The notes beneath the pieces were generated by a model. That model searched no databases. It saw only the letters and a program-made list of their open reading frames with translations, and was not told the origin of the DNA. From JAFEDN01 sp963795715 (GTDB lineage: Bacteria > Pseudomonadota > Gammaproteobacteria > Coxiellales > Coxiellaceae), in NCBI GenBank assembly GCA_963795715.1, contig CAWCIY010000002.1, forward strand, positions 310,001 through 374,000: 64,000 nt of DNA, in the 5' to 3' direction. Made by a program: the position numbers and the translations under genes. Shown here in pieces: positions 35,957-46,274 of this stretch (position 1 is its first letter; every line of letters starts with the position of its first letter).

Positions 35957-37516
35957 TTAAGAAAAACTAGCAGCCGATATTAAGCGGGCATCTATTCTCA
36001 CATCCCGGTCATCACGACGCGCAGGACCAAAACAACAACAAAAGGCATCGCTGAGTTTAACTTTTATCATCACTTTCACGCTAGCGGCCCGTTGTTTCAC
36101 TCCGCTACAATAACTTTCATCTTGTTCAAGCAGATTCCAACGAGGTTGCTTGATATTATATTCCTCCAAGATTGTTTTAGAAAAATCGATCACTTCTCCA
36201 GAGAGTCTTTTATCTTCTGTTGCTTTCACTTGAGTATATCCCACTGCCAATAATACCAATGGAAAAATAGCCAGCATGGCGTAAAACAAAGAATCAGGTG
36301 TCTCCCAATCAATTTCTTTGGCAAATAATTGGTCTGCAATTGCTTTTGCTATGACGGGTAATTGATCGGTTAATTCATATGCGGCAGCCACTCCCATTAA
36401 ACCGCTACCAATAATTTTAGCACTCTTATATAAGAAAACTGGCGGAATGATTATTCCCCATAATATGCCGTTATATCGGCCATTCACTGTATTCCAAACA
36501 ATTTCCGCAATGGGATTGCTCAGAAACATTTTTGTAAATAATCCAGGACGATCTATCCCTGCCTTTTTAATAATATGATTGAACAACTTACCAGCATACG
36601 TTGATACATAAATAAATTCGGAAGCTCCAATCGGAGTAAACCATGCTATACCAATAGAAACAAAGGTAGAAAGCCCAAACATTTTTTGTAAAGCATCCAC
36701 TAATGCCAGGATATGCACGCCGGCACGAAAAGTCGGGTAAAATTTAGCAAAAGCAGGTAATGGATTAATGTAATCTACGTTTAAACCGCATTGACGAAAC
36801 AACCAAGGCAGTCCCGGCAAAGGAATCAAATAACGACCTACGGTTTTATAAAATCCGGGTTCGCCATATAGCGCTTGACGTTGAGCCGGCCATTTACCTA
36901 ATGTCGAAAACAATTCAGACATACCATCTAAGTATCCAAGAAATACGGCTGCTACCAATGTCGTCGTGCCATCTCCTAAAATCCGGGTTAAGGCAAGTTT
37001 GATGCCATAGGAATACATCGCTCCCCGGATACAGGCTACTGTATATGTTCCAGTATCTTTTAGATGAGGTATATAAGGACTTATTTTTATATGTAAATAT
37101 TTACATAAATCGCGTAGGGGTCGAATACTTTTTTCGTCATCTTCCGGGGCTTCTAAAATGTCTGGTATAATTTCGTCTACAGTTAACCCTGAATGGCCTA
37201 TCGCTTCTAAATCAGAATCATCTCGACCTGTGAGAACATCTGCTCCATCCGGCATTTTAGCAGTATCGGCATACATCGCCTTGGTAGTAAAACCGACCAC
37301 GGGAGCTGCAATGGCAGCAATAATAAGGGATGGAATTACACCAATACCCCAACCGATGAATGAACTAGTACCACCAGTCAAGGTGGTAACAAAATCTTCT
37401 GCAGGCGCCAGGAAGTGAAATTTCTTTTTCCAAGCGCTTAATGAACAGTCAATTCGAGATCTTTTTTGAGGGTGTATTTGTATAGATTGTTCTCTTGAGA
37501 AACCGTCATTATTCAT
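35957..37516 (-). CDS. Multi-pass membrane protein, unknown family
   Basis: 519 residues; the start has AAGGAG with suitable spacing. The N terminus (about 50 residues) is polar and basic. Hydrophobic segments lie at about 50-80 (SFIGWGIGVIPSLIIAAIAA), 185-210 (TTTLVAAVFLGYLDGM), 280-300 (FGLSTFVSIGIAWFTPIGAS), 345-365 (GILWGIIIPPVFLY) and 415-435 (LFYAMLAIFPLVLLAVGY). The tail has a CCCFGP cluster. No enzyme motif or transporter signature seen. The polar N terminus and isolated position would suit either a host-directed membrane effector or a species-specific membrane protein. Confidence 0.75.
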   Translation of the reverse strand: MNNDGFSREQSIQIHPQKRSRIDCSLSAWKKKFHFLAPAEDFVTTLTGGTSSFIGWGIGVIPSLIIAAIAAPVVGFTTKAMYADTAKMPDGADVLTGRDDSDLEAIGHSGLTVDEIIPDILEAPEDDEKSIRPLRDLCKYLHIKISPYIPHLKDTGTYTVACIRGAMYSYGIKLALTRILGDGTTTLVAAVFLGYLDGMSELFSTLGKWPAQRQALYGEPGFYKTVGRYLIPLPGLPWLFRQCGLNVDYINPLPAFAKFYPTFRAGVHILALVDALQKMFGLSTFVSIGIAWFTPIGASEFIYVSTYAGKLFNHIIKKAGIDRPGLFTKMFLSNPIAEIVWNTVNGRYNGILWGIIIPPVFLYKSAKIIGSGLMGVAAAYELTDQLPVIAKAIADQLFAKEIDWETPDSLFYAMLAIFPLVLLAVGYTQVKATEDKRLSGEVIDFSKTILEEYNIKQPRWNLLEQDESYCSGVKQRAASVKVMIKVKLSDAFCCCFGPARRDDRDVRIDARLISAASFS

Positions 37517-37637
37517 ATCTGCTCCTTATCACAGTCCGTATAACAAAGAGAGCAGAATAAAAACTTTTTATTAAGAAAATATTAAAAAGGAAAAATATTA
37601 ATTTATCCCATAAATCGAGAATATTTCCCGCCCATGC

Positions 37638-37695
37638 CAAATGTGCTGCGGATAAATCGCATTTGGGGCTATCCCGCGATCAAGTCGCGGGACGT
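37638..37695 (-). terminator. Two hairpins in the gap downstream of the methyltransferase gene
   Basis: CCAAATG / CATTTGG (37638-37666) and TCCCGCGA / TCGCGGGA (37672-37692). They lie just after the stop (37704, minus strand) and probably end its transcript. Confidence 0.5.
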
Positions 37696-37703
37696 TAGAC
37701 CGG

Positions 37704-39297
37704 CTATCTATTTTCAGCGCGTTCTTTTTCGATAAACTCAATCCATTCTTTTGTTTCTTTAGATTTAGGATCTAATTTTAACGCCCTGCGGAAATAAGAA
37801 AGCGCTTCCTGCATGTCGCCACTGTTATATAAACAAAGGCCGATATTATAAGCCAACCCAAATTGTTCGCCAAAATAATGTTCCGATAATTTATAATATT
37901 TGGCTGCATCGGCAAAACGACGTAAAGTATGGAATAAAATACCAATGTCAAACATGACATCGTACCCTTTGGGCAAATAATAAAAATTTTCCGCCAAATT
38001 GGACATATGACTGGTCAAATATTCTACGGTTACACTTTCCGCACTGGTGATTTGTTCGCATATTTGCTTACTGAGCTTTTGGTAAATATGTGGATCCCAA
38101 TCGGTGAAAGCCAGGTGAGCCGCTAAGGTATTAAGAATACAATGCTGGAAGTTTTCGCTAATATTACGATGGAGAATAAAATAATCGCTGGGGCTAAGAC
38201 GCTCAATCTGTTCGAATAATGAAAAAGCAAACTCAGGATAATCGTTATAATCAAAACCACTGATATAAGCGACGTTTTTAATACCGGTTCTCAAACTTTG
38301 CATATAAGCTTTACCGCCGGTATGCTCAAAATAACGTGCAATGGCATCAAAGTTTACCATCATAGAAAAGCTACCATGAAAAGCCAAATGAGGATGATCT
38401 AGATGGTCCATTTCTTGCAGATGTGTATAGCCTTTATCTGTTGAGAGCACGAGTAATTTGCCGTCACTGAGTTTTTTTAAATTTCTGATTGTGCGCAAAC
38501 CTGCAATGGGAATTAAAATATTACTTTGTGTTAGAAGATTACCATAAGCATGAACAACTGCATTAAAATCTTCATCATCATAGTAATGCTCATCAATATC
38601 TTCTGCTTTGTGAGTAATCTGCACTTGTTCCCAATCTACCGGACGGCCGTTTTTCATATTTTCATGATAAGTGGTCAAGCTAACCAATGAAGCTTTCACT
38701 TTACCGTCACTTACCGTAAAAGCGTCATGCGAAACAGTATCAAAAATGTAATTAGCAATCACCGTCATTGGATTTTTTACACTGCCCGCGGTTAAGATTT
38801 CGCCATTCTTACGTAGATGAATGGTGGTGTCTTCTTCCATATTGAAGATAGCAAAATCCAACATGCCATTTTCCAAGAAGTGTTGTAATGCCGGATGACT
38901 GTCCCAGTATTTAAGATTGCTTTCTGTAAAATCTGTCATGACATATTTGAATTTTATTTTTTCTAAACCTAATTGCTGTTGCAGTTTTTCAATCTTTTTC
39001 AAAATATAGAAACTTAATCGACCTGAGCCTGTTCCCAATTCTAATATATAAAAAGGCTCATTTATGGAGTTCAGGATTTTTTTTGACCCACTCTTGAGCT
39101 AATCGCACAATAATGTGAGCATAACTATTGGCAAGAAAAGGATTGCTGGTAACATAAAAAGGGACTTGGTTAACCCAAGCATCAATCCCCTCCTTATGAA
39201 AATATTCCCTTTGCAAGGCCCAAAGACAAGATTCTGAAAACTTTTTATCTTTTTCAATAACTACTGTACTACTTCCAAACACCGCATACCCCCTCAT
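37704..39297 (-). pseudogene. MidA-like SAM methyltransferase with C-terminal TPRs, one frameshift
   Basis: About 530 residues in two frames. N-terminal piece 39297-39085 reads IDAWVNQVPFYVTSNPFLAN; the rest has the SAM-binding motif ILELGTGSGRLSFYIL, KYVMTDFTESNLKYW, and two or more TPR units at the end (EQFGLAYNIGLCLYNSGDMQEALSYF). Taking one T out of the T8 run at 39077-39084 joins the frames as WVKKILNSINEPFYILELG, which fits the family. So this is either a sequencing slip or a very young mutation. The MidA/PF02636 class methylates proteins such as NDUFS2 in eukaryotes; the bacterial substrate is unknown. Confidence 0.75.
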
Positions 39298-39366
39298 TTA
39301 TGGTTATCACTAAAAAAATTCTACCCATAGGTAGCCCAATTCTATAAAAAGAACCTTAAAAAAACC

Positions 39367-40555
39367 TTAATTAATAGATGGTATGTTCACTTCCGGATTA
39401 CAATCCGCCTGGTAATCTATGCCATCAAAACCAAAACCAAACAAATGATAAAATTCATTTTGGTAACCTATTAAATCAGCTATTTGCTGTATATTCTCAG
39501 TGGTTACTTGCTGCCATAACTGCTGCACTGCGACTTGTACCGAAGATGCCATTTCCCAATCATCCAAACGGATAAAGCCTTGATCGTCTATTATTGGTTT
39601 ATTTTGTATGTATAATTTATCTTTGAACAATCTTACTATTTGTTCTATACATCCTTCATGGGTCCCCTGTTGCTTCATAATTTTGTAAATTAAAGAAATA
39701 TATAATGGAACCACAGGTATTGCAGCACTGGCCTGTGTAACCAAAGCCTTGTTAATAGAAATCAATGCCCTCCCCCCAATTTTTGCCAAACGTTTATTCA
39801 GCATATCAGCAGTGGCATGTAAATGTTTTTTTGCTGCACCAATCGTTCCATCTTTATATATAGGATGAGTCAATTCAGGTCCTATATAAGAATAGGCTAT
39901 AGTTATGGCTTTATCAGCTAATAAGCCTGCGTTCATGAGCTGTTCCATCCACAAGGTCCAATCTTCTCCGCCCATTACTTTTTCTGTGGCTAATATTTCT
40001 TCAGAAGTGGCTGGTTCAATTTCAACCGTCTTAACAACGCCAGTAAAAGGATCGACTGTTTTATTACAATAAGTTTTACCGATGGGTTTCAGTACTGAGT
40101 TATAAACTTGACCAGTATCAGGATCGATACGCCGAGGTGAAGCAACACTATAAATAACCAAATCTACAGGACCTATATTTTCAATCGTTTCTAATAGTTT
40201 GTTTTTTAATGGCGTGGCTAAAGGCGTCTCCATTGATACTTTTAGCAAAATACCCCGCTTGCAGCGCCAGCTTTTCAAAAGCGGCTGTATTATACCAACC
40301 AGGTGAGGCGGTTCGTTTGGAATCGGCGGGCCGCTCAAAAGAAACTCCGACAGTTTTAGCTTGAGCGCCAAAAGCAGCCACTATGCGGCTGGCTAAGCCA
40401 TAACCTGTTGATGCACCTATGATTAACACGTTTTTCGGACCGCTAAACCTTCCATGAGATTTAACAAAATCCACTTGTTTTTGAACAGCTTCAAAGCAAC
40501 CCTGCGGATGCGCTGCGGTACAAATAAAACCCCTGATTTTGGGTTGAATAATCAT
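39367..40555 (-). pseudogene. fabV: Enoyl-[ACP]/trans-2-enoyl-CoA reductase FabV, one frameshift
   Basis: Last step of fatty-acid elongation, an NADH-dependent reductase of the large SDR-like FabV type (about 400 residues, often triclosan tolerant). The N-terminal piece has MIIQPKIRGFICTAAHPQGC and GPKNVLIIGASTGYGLASRI (cofactor loop); the second frame has GPVDLVIYSVASPRR, the active-site region ITIAYSYIGPELTHPIYKDGTIG and GGRALISINKALVTQASAAIP. Removing one T from the T6 run at 40202-40207 restores SHAIKNKLLETIENIG. No other fab gene is near. If the break is real, the cell would need another enoyl reductase. Confidence 0.9.
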
Positions 40556-40987
40556 GTTTGCTTCCTTTTGATCTTTCTTTAAGAAGTAAATGATAACAAA
40601 AGAAAAAATAAAGAGGAAGAAGTAGATATTTGAAGTGAGCAGGCTACCCAGGCGGACAATTTAGAACAAGATGGCAGGAAACCTTCCATTGAATTGTCCG
40701 CCCAAGCAATCCTTTGCGTTTGCGAAAAGACGACATGCGTGAGCTGATTTTAACAATTTCAAGGTGGCAAATCACCGTGATGCATTAGGCTTCCTGCTAC
40801 TAGGCAAGCTTGCTCACAACATCAACAAGTTAATTCCCTATCTTTTTAATGTTAGCTCTCGTATATCGACCTTTCGTACATTTAACTATAGCAAGCTTTT
40901 TTTAGATTGCAAGTTTTTTTTAAAAATATTTTATAATTTTTTGTTTTTGTAACAAAATATTCTGAAATTCTCGAAACTACATTAACT
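40556..40987. other. 432-base stretch without a recognisable gene
   Basis: Contains an 11-base inverted repeat GGCGGACAATT (40651-40661) / AATTGTCCGCC (40692-40702) and a short plus-strand frame (VANHRDALGFLLLGKLAHN, from about 40764) that could be the end of a decayed mobile gene. Otherwise AT-rich with nothing identified. Confidence 0.5.
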
Positions 40988-41759
40988 TTATTCTCTGATC
41001 CCACGACCAGATGTGATCAAATAGTAAGCAAAAATAAACAAAAGAATAATTAAAATTAACATGACACCAAAAGCAAGTAGCAAAGAAGTATCCGCAATCC
41101 CAAAAAACCGAAGCGAAATGCATTAACAATATACGCTATAGGATTAAAAAATGAAACAACTTGCCAAAAATGGGGTAATAAATGAATAGAATAAAAAACT
41201 CCGCCTAAATAGGTCAACGGAGCTAAGACAAAAGTAGGAACAATAGCGATGTCATCAAAATTTTTGGCATACACTGCATTAACCAAACCACCTAAAGCAA
41301 ATAAAAAGGATGAACAAAGAGTTACAGCAGCTATGATACCAAATGAGTGAACATGTAGATGAGTAAAAAACAAAGCAATGATAGTAACGATTGCTCCAAC
41401 AACGATGCCACGAATGATGGCGCTGACAGTGAAACCCAGTACCATGACATAAGCCGGCATGGGAGATACCTGTAATTCCTGGATTTGTTTTTGGAATTTT
41501 GCTATAAAAAAGGCAGAAACACTGCTGGTATAAGAGCTGGTTATAATTTGCATCATAATTGAGTCCAGGGGCAATGAATTGCAAATAAGAAAATCCCCCC
41601 ATTATCTCCGATACGCTGACCAATAACACGACCAAATATAACAAAGTACAATATAGTAGTAATAATTGAGGGTAGAAAAGATTGTCGCCAAACACGAAAA
41701 GTTCTTTTAGTTTCGCGAACTACAATGGTTTTAAATGCTATCCATTCTAAAGTATTCAC
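40988..41759 (-). pseudogene. yadH: ABC-2 type transporter permease (YadH-like), several frameshifts
   Basis: Membrane half of a YadGH-type exporter. Pieced together across three or four frames it has the full 257-codon length of E. coli YadH (256). N terminus MNTLEWIAFKTIVVRETKRTFRVW, IITTILYFVIFGRVIGQRIGD, FSYLQFIAPGL, then SVSAFFIAKFQKQIQELQVSP, VPTFVLAPLTYLGGVFYSI and, after another break, a tail ending SGRGIRE. It starts 13 bases after the yadG stop. The intact length and well-preserved sequence argue against long-standing decay. Confidence 0.85.
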
Positions 41760-41772
41760 TTTGCCTCAATCT

Positions 41773-42697
41773 TCAGCCGGGATTGCTGTTTGTCGTTAAT
41801 TCTAAAAACAATTCTTCTAAGCGATTACTTTTATTGCGCATACTGACAACATTGATACCTATATTCACGCAATTGTTCAAACAAAAAACTTAAACTACGT
41901 TTTCCTGAAACCTCCACTTCTAAAGTAGTAGGATCTAGCCGGATAAATAGTAAACCCTTCAAGTGAAGGTAATTTCTCAAAAGGTGATTCCAGATATAAG
42001 ATAAAATGTTCTTTATTAAGTTGCCTCAATATTGCTGACATTGAAGTATTGGTTACAATTTTTCCATGGTTGATGATTGCAATATTTCGACATAAGTTTT
42101 CTGCTTCTTCTAAATAATGGGTGGTTAGAATAATGGTTATACCATTTTCATTCAGTTCAATTAAAAATTTCCACATAGAGCGTCGAATTTCAATATCCAC
42201 TCCAGCAGTTGGTTCATCCAATATTAACATCTTAGGCTGATGCACCAATGCCCGAGCGATCATTAATCTACGTTTCATACCACCGGATAAGTGCATTGAT
42301 AATGGCATTACGTTTTTCCCATAAACCTAATTTATTTAAATAATACTGGGTAGGCTCACGAGCTTCAGTTGGAGAAATACCGTAGTAACCCGCTTGATAA
42401 ATTAAGGTATTGTATACGGTATCAAAAATATTCATATTAAATTCTTGTGGAACTACACCTATAAAAGATTTAGCCCTTGAAAAGTCAATATCTATATCCG
42501 TATTCAAAGATCTTTACCTTCCCAGATGTTTTATTAACCAGTGAAGTAATGATGCCAATAAGAGTAGATTTACCTGCGCCATTTGGCCCTAACAAAGCAA
42601 AGAAGTCACCGGCCTCAACTACTAAATCAATGCTTTGTAAGGCTTTAACTCCGGTTTGATAGGTTTTAATCAGATTGTCGACAACTAAAGCCTGCAT
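41773..42697 (-). pseudogene. yadG: ABC transporter ATP-binding protein (YadG-like), several frameshifts
   Basis: ATPase partner of the permease that follows. 308 codons in total, the same as E. coli YadG, but split over at least four frames. Seen in order: VEAGDFFALLGPNGAGKST (Walker A), IGVVPQEFNMNIFDTVYNTL (Q-loop), LSGGMKRRLMIARAL (signature), MLILDEPTAGVDIEIRRSMW (Walker B), ILTTHYLEEAENLC (switch His) and the C-terminal SMRNKSNRLEELFLELT. Breaks fall near 42500, 42300 and 41890. Substrate unknown. Confidence 0.87.
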
Positions 42698-42711
42698 ATT
42701 TCATCTAGGTT

Positions 42712-43064
42712 TTGCGATGCGCACCACAATATTCCTGCCTTGAAACTTTTCACCGTGTGCCACTAAGGCGTTTTTAGCCTCATTAGCATTACGATAGGTT
42801 ACAAAACCAAAGCCTTTGGAACGGCCTGAACCATAATTTCTTACAATCCGTACTTGTTCAATAGACACCGAATTTAACAAAATAATCTTTCAAATCCTGC
42901 TCGGATACCTGGTATGATAAGTTACCTACATAAATTTGATTATTCAAAGCTTCTTCGGATTGTGTAGGAGCCTGAATTTTATTTTTTTTTCTCAGAAAAC
43001 GAACCAATAAAAAGATTACTATGAGAACAACTACAATGGTTGCCACGATTAAAAGTGTTAACAT
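42712..43064 (-). pseudogene. Membrane-anchored RRM RNA-binding protein, one frameshift
   Basis: About 117 residues. It begins with a membrane helix (MLTLLIVATIVVVLIVIFLLVRFL) and a basic turn, then an RNA recognition motif: RNP2 IYVGNLSYQV and, after a break near 42869, RNP1 RSKGFGFVTY and GRNIVVRIAKPR. Bacterial RRM proteins are normally soluble; an N-terminal anchor would hold RNA at the inner membrane. It is 14 bases upstream of yadG on the same strand, so the three form a likely operon. Confidence 0.78.
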
Positions 43065-43480
43065 GTTTTCCCTGCCTATAAGAACAATTATAAATGACGC
43101 CTTGGAAATGGTATTTTAAAAATCAAATCAAAAAGATACCACTTTGAAGGATTCCTGAAGCAAATGCAAAGCATTTGCCGCTACAATATGAACCATTAAT
43201 TCAAAAAATAGATTTTAGAAAAGCATAAAGCAAGTGTAAAGTTATTTTTGCTTTTTTTCTGCATTAGAGCTAATATGCTACGACTTTGCACAATCCTAAT
43301 TTGTGCAGTTACCTCCTGCTGCGAAGAGCTATTGCACTGAATCTTGTAGCTTTTTTAGAAATTTTTTCCTTTTAGCTCTTCTCGCGAGGACGAAGGCAAC
43401 TGCAGAATTTAGGATAATCCTACTCCAAAGAGAGTGGTGTTTATTAGCAAGCTTCTAGTTTTTTCATCGGAGGAATCAAA
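43065..43480. other. 416-base gap upstream of phhB
   Basis: No gene seen. It has a small hairpin GCAAATGCAAAGCATTTGC (about 43165-43183). The stretch CTATTGCACTGAATCTTGTAG (about 43330) resembles CTACTGCGCTGAATCTAGCAG near 47380 beside the IS110 remnant, so it may hold a trace of the same element. Confidence 0.4.
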
Positions 43481-43813
43481 ATGGATGATTTAGCTTCTGG
43501 TCATTGCGTTTCTTGCGAACTGGGACAACCCCCAATCAGCTTGGATCAAATACAACAACACCTACAAAAAGTACCAGAATGGCAATTAAATAAAGAAAAT
43601 ACTGTAATCAGTCGAACATTCAAGTTTAAGGGTTTTCAAAAAACAATTTTATTTATCAATGCGTTAGCATGGATTATTAATCAAGAAGGTCATCATCCTA
43701 CTTTAGAAGTAGGATATGATTATTGTACCGTCAATTTTACCACCCACTCCGCCAAAGGACTTACTATAAATGATTTTATCTGTGCGGCAAAAATAGACCA
43801 ACTTTTGGTGTAA
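43481..43813 (+). CDS. phhB: Pterin-4-alpha-carbinolamine dehydratase
   Basis: Recycles the oxidised pterin cofactor of aromatic amino acid hydroxylases. 110 residues, usual length. Active-site signature EGHHPTLEVGYDYCTVNFTT followed by HSAKGLTINDFICAAKID; N-terminal half WQLNKENTVISRTFKFKGF. GGAGGAAT precedes the start. Intact although surrounded by frameshifted genes. No phenylalanine hydroxylase gene lies next to it in this window. Confidence 0.94.
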   Translation: MDDLASGHCVSCELGQPPISLDQIQQHLQKVPEWQLNKENTVISRTFKFKGFQKTILFINALAWIINQEGHHPTLEVGYDYCTVNFTTHSAKGLTINDFICAAKIDQLLV

Positions 43814-43883
43814 GTGCTCGTAATGGGGTCAACCGCCGCGGTATCTAGGAATTTAGTCTGTCAGGTGAGTGTGAAATATCAGG

Positions 43884-44542
43884 TTAAATTTTTTTAAAAA
43901 TGAGTTCATAAATTTTTTCGCCAACAGCAATACTTCGTTGCTCAAACTTAGTAATTGGCCGGTCCGGTACGGGGGGAGAAATTTCCTTTTCCTGCGCAAT
44001 TTAAAAAACCCGTATGCGCTTCTATCCATTTCAGCATCTCGGAAGCATAGCTTTCGCAATCTGTAGCTAAATGTAAAATTCCACCTGGTTTTAATTTTAC
44101 AAATAAAGAACTTATAAATTCAGATTGCACCAAACGACGTTTTTTATGTCGATTTTTAGGCCAAGGATCGGGAAATAAAATTAATATTTGACTTAAATAA
44201 TTATCAACAATACATTGATTTAAAATAATTTTAATATCATTATTAAAAATGCGAATATTCTTAATTTCAGCTTTGGTTATTCTAGACAATAAAGCACCAA
44301 TTCCAGGACGATGAACTTCTACACCAATAAAATTTTTTCTGGGTATTTACGGGCCATTTCGGTTAACGAATGGCCCATGCCAAACCCGATTTCTAAAATA
44401 CACTCCTCCGGAAAATTGATATAACCGGCCGTAATATCCAAACCGTACTTCGACCATTCACTGATAATGCACGTTCCTGCCCCACAGTCATTCTCTGTTC
44501 ACGTTTAACATAGCTACGAATAGTATGAGTTTTATTTTGCAT
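43884..44542 (-). pseudogene. trmB: tRNA (guanine-46-N7)-methyltransferase, several frameshifts
   Basis: Methylates G46 in the variable loop of tRNAs. About 220 codons across at least three frames: start MQNKTHTIRSYVKREQRMT, then INFPEECILEIGFGMGHSL (SAM site), VEVHRPGIGALLSR, ILILFPDPWPKNRHKKRRLV (family hallmark) and the end FEQRSIAVGEKIYELIF. Breaks lie near 44460, 44330 and 43970. Full length and good motif conservation suggest sequence error or very recent loss. Confidence 0.9.
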
Positions 44543-44567
44543 AGACTCCTGATACTCTATCTTTGAT

Positions 44568-44638
44568 GCGGGTGTAGTTCAATGGTAGAACTTCAGCTTC
44601 CCAAGCTGATAGCGTGGGTTCGATTCCCATCACCCGCT
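44568..44638 (+). tRNA. tRNA-Gly (CCC)
   Basis: Acceptor GCGGGTG / CACCCGC, discriminator T, anticodon arm TCAGC-TTCCCAA-GCTGA giving CCC, T-arm GTGGGTTCGATTCCCAT. CCA is not encoded. It lies between divergent trmB and mutY and is followed by a family A repeat fragment. Confidence 0.96.
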
Positions 44639-44672
44639 CATTCTCACCCTTGCGATTACCCATCAGGTGGAG
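44639..44672. repeat. Family A repeat fragment
   Basis: CATTCTCACCCTTGCGATTACCCATCAGG matches the right arm and tail of the 34.4-kb copy (ATTCTCCCCCTTGCGATCCCCCATC) with a few changes. As there, it sits directly after a tRNA gene. Confidence 0.6.
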
Positions 44673-44675
44673 GAA

Positions 44676-45726
44676 ATGGAAAATTATTTCACAGATAGTT
44701 TACTACATTGGTTTCCAGAACATGGCCGTCATAATTTGCCTTGGCAACAAACTCTTCACCCTACTCGTGTCTGGATATCTGAAATTATGTTACAGCAAAC
44801 TCAAGTTAGAACAGTAATTAATTATTATCAAAGGTTTATAACTAAATTTTCAACTATTAAATTACTTTCTGAGGCCACCTTAGATGAAGTATTAAGCATT
44901 ATGGTCTGGTTTAGGTTATTATGCTCGGGCCAGAAATCTGCATCGGTGTGCTCAAGTGATAAGCGCAAGAATATCAAGGTCAATTTCCCAAAACGGTAGA
45001 AGATCTTGTCGAATTACCTGGCATTGGCCGTTCCACTGCTGGAGCAATATTATCTTTTGGCATGAATATTCGTGCTCCTATTCTGGATGGCAATGTTAAA
45101 AGAGTACTGACTCGATATTACGCTATAGAAGGTCTCGCCAGTGAAAATAAAATAAATCAGCGTTTATGGCAGATTGCATTAACAACACACCCTCCGAAGA
45201 TTACGCTCAATACAACCAAGCCATCATGGATTTAGGGGCCACGGTATGCACCAGCATAACCCGCGATGCTTAGATTGTCCTCTTAATACACATTGTAAGG
45301 CGTTCACTCTGAACCGTATCCATGAATTTCCCTGGGTAAAAAAGGCGAAACTCAAACCAAAAAAAACCATACTGATGTTGGTTATTATAAATGTCGACTA
45401 GCAAATTCTGTTACATAAAAGAGAGCCCACGGGAATTTGGGGAGGTTTATGGGGGTTCCCTGAATGTCAATTTAGAACAAATTCCCGATCAATGGTGCGA
45501 AAAAAATTTAGGAGCCAAGCCGGTTAGCATTGACAAATTACCCGGCTTCAAGCACATTTTTACCCATTTTGAATTAACTATTTACCCGGTATTGGTTAAA
45601 ATAACTCAAGAACGGGTAATCAGAGAAACAGGGAACCATATCTGGTATACTCCTGAAGCCAAACTACCCGGTGGTATTGCTGCGCCTGTAGAAAAACTAT
45701 TAAAACAAATTCGGAGACACTCATGA
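44676..45726 (+). pseudogene. mutY: A/G-specific adenine glycosylase, multiple frameshifts
   Basis: Removes adenine mispaired with 8-oxoguanine. 350 codons in total, as in E. coli, but in at least five pieces. Readable parts: LPWQQTLHPTRVWISEIMLQQTQV, SGLGYYARARNLHRCAQV, VELPGIGRSTAGAILSFG (helix-hairpin-helix), ILDGNVKRVLTRYYAIEG (catalytic Asp), iron-sulfur cysteines near RCLDCPLNTHC, and the C-terminal NUDIX-like part ending PGGIAAPVEKLLKQI. One extra A at 44901 breaks LSI-WSGLGYY. The yggX start overlaps its stop, the usual mutY-yggX pairing. Confidence 0.9.
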
Positions 45727-45998
45727 CTCGTATGATTCACTGTCAAAAATTAAATAAAGAATCTGAAGCTTTAGAAACCCCTCCTTATCCTGGAGAGTAT
45801 GGGCAATGGCTGTATGAGCATATTTCCAAGGAAGCATGGCGTCTTTGGTTAGAGCATCAAACACGTTTTATTAACGAATACAGACTAAATCTCATAGATT
45901 CTAAATCGAGACAATTTCTATCAGCTGAAATGAAAAAATTTTTCGCCAACGAGGATGTGTCTAATCCCCCGGGCTTTAAAGAAGAGCAGGCTAAATAA
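45723..45998 (+). CDS. yggX: Fe(2+)-trafficking / oxidative damage protection protein
   Basis: 91 residues, normal length. Begins MTRMIHCQKLNKESEALETPPYPGEYG with the conserved cysteine and LP-like PYPG loop, then WRLWLEHQTRFINEYRLNLID and LSAEMKKFFANE. Protects iron-sulfur clusters and helps iron exchange. It overlaps the mutY stop as ATGA, so the two are translationally coupled. Intact. Confidence 0.95.
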   Translation: MTRMIHCQKLNKESEALETPPYPGEYGQWLYEHISKEAWRLWLEHQTRFINEYRLNLIDSKSRQFLSAEMKKFFANEDVSNPPGFKEEQAK

Positions 45999-46048
45999 AA
46001 CCTTGACTCTCTGATTTTAAATAGGTTTAATTATGGACTTTAGCAACC

Positions 46049-46074
46049 GGCCAGATAGCTCAGTTGGGTGAGCA
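46049..46074 (+). pseudogene. 5' fragment of a second tRNA-Phe
   Basis: GGCCAGATAGCTCAGTTGGGTGAGCA repeats the acceptor and D-arm of the intact tRNA-Phe 138 bases downstream. The rest is replaced by two hairpins, GATGTTCC / GGAACATC (46081-46099) and GCCTGACCA / TGGTCAGGC (46114-46135). It looks like a tRNA copy cut by an older insertion. Confidence 0.75.
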
Positions 46075-46186
46075 ACGACCGATGTTCCAGTGGAACATCG
46101 CAGCGTTGCGAACGCCTGACCAGGGATGGTCAGGCCGGGTTATCCAGAAAAAGATTTAGTTACGCCAAGGAAGGCAAGCAGTTTAT

Positions 46187-46262
<76 letters not shown>

Positions 46263-46274
46263 AAAATCAAGCAC

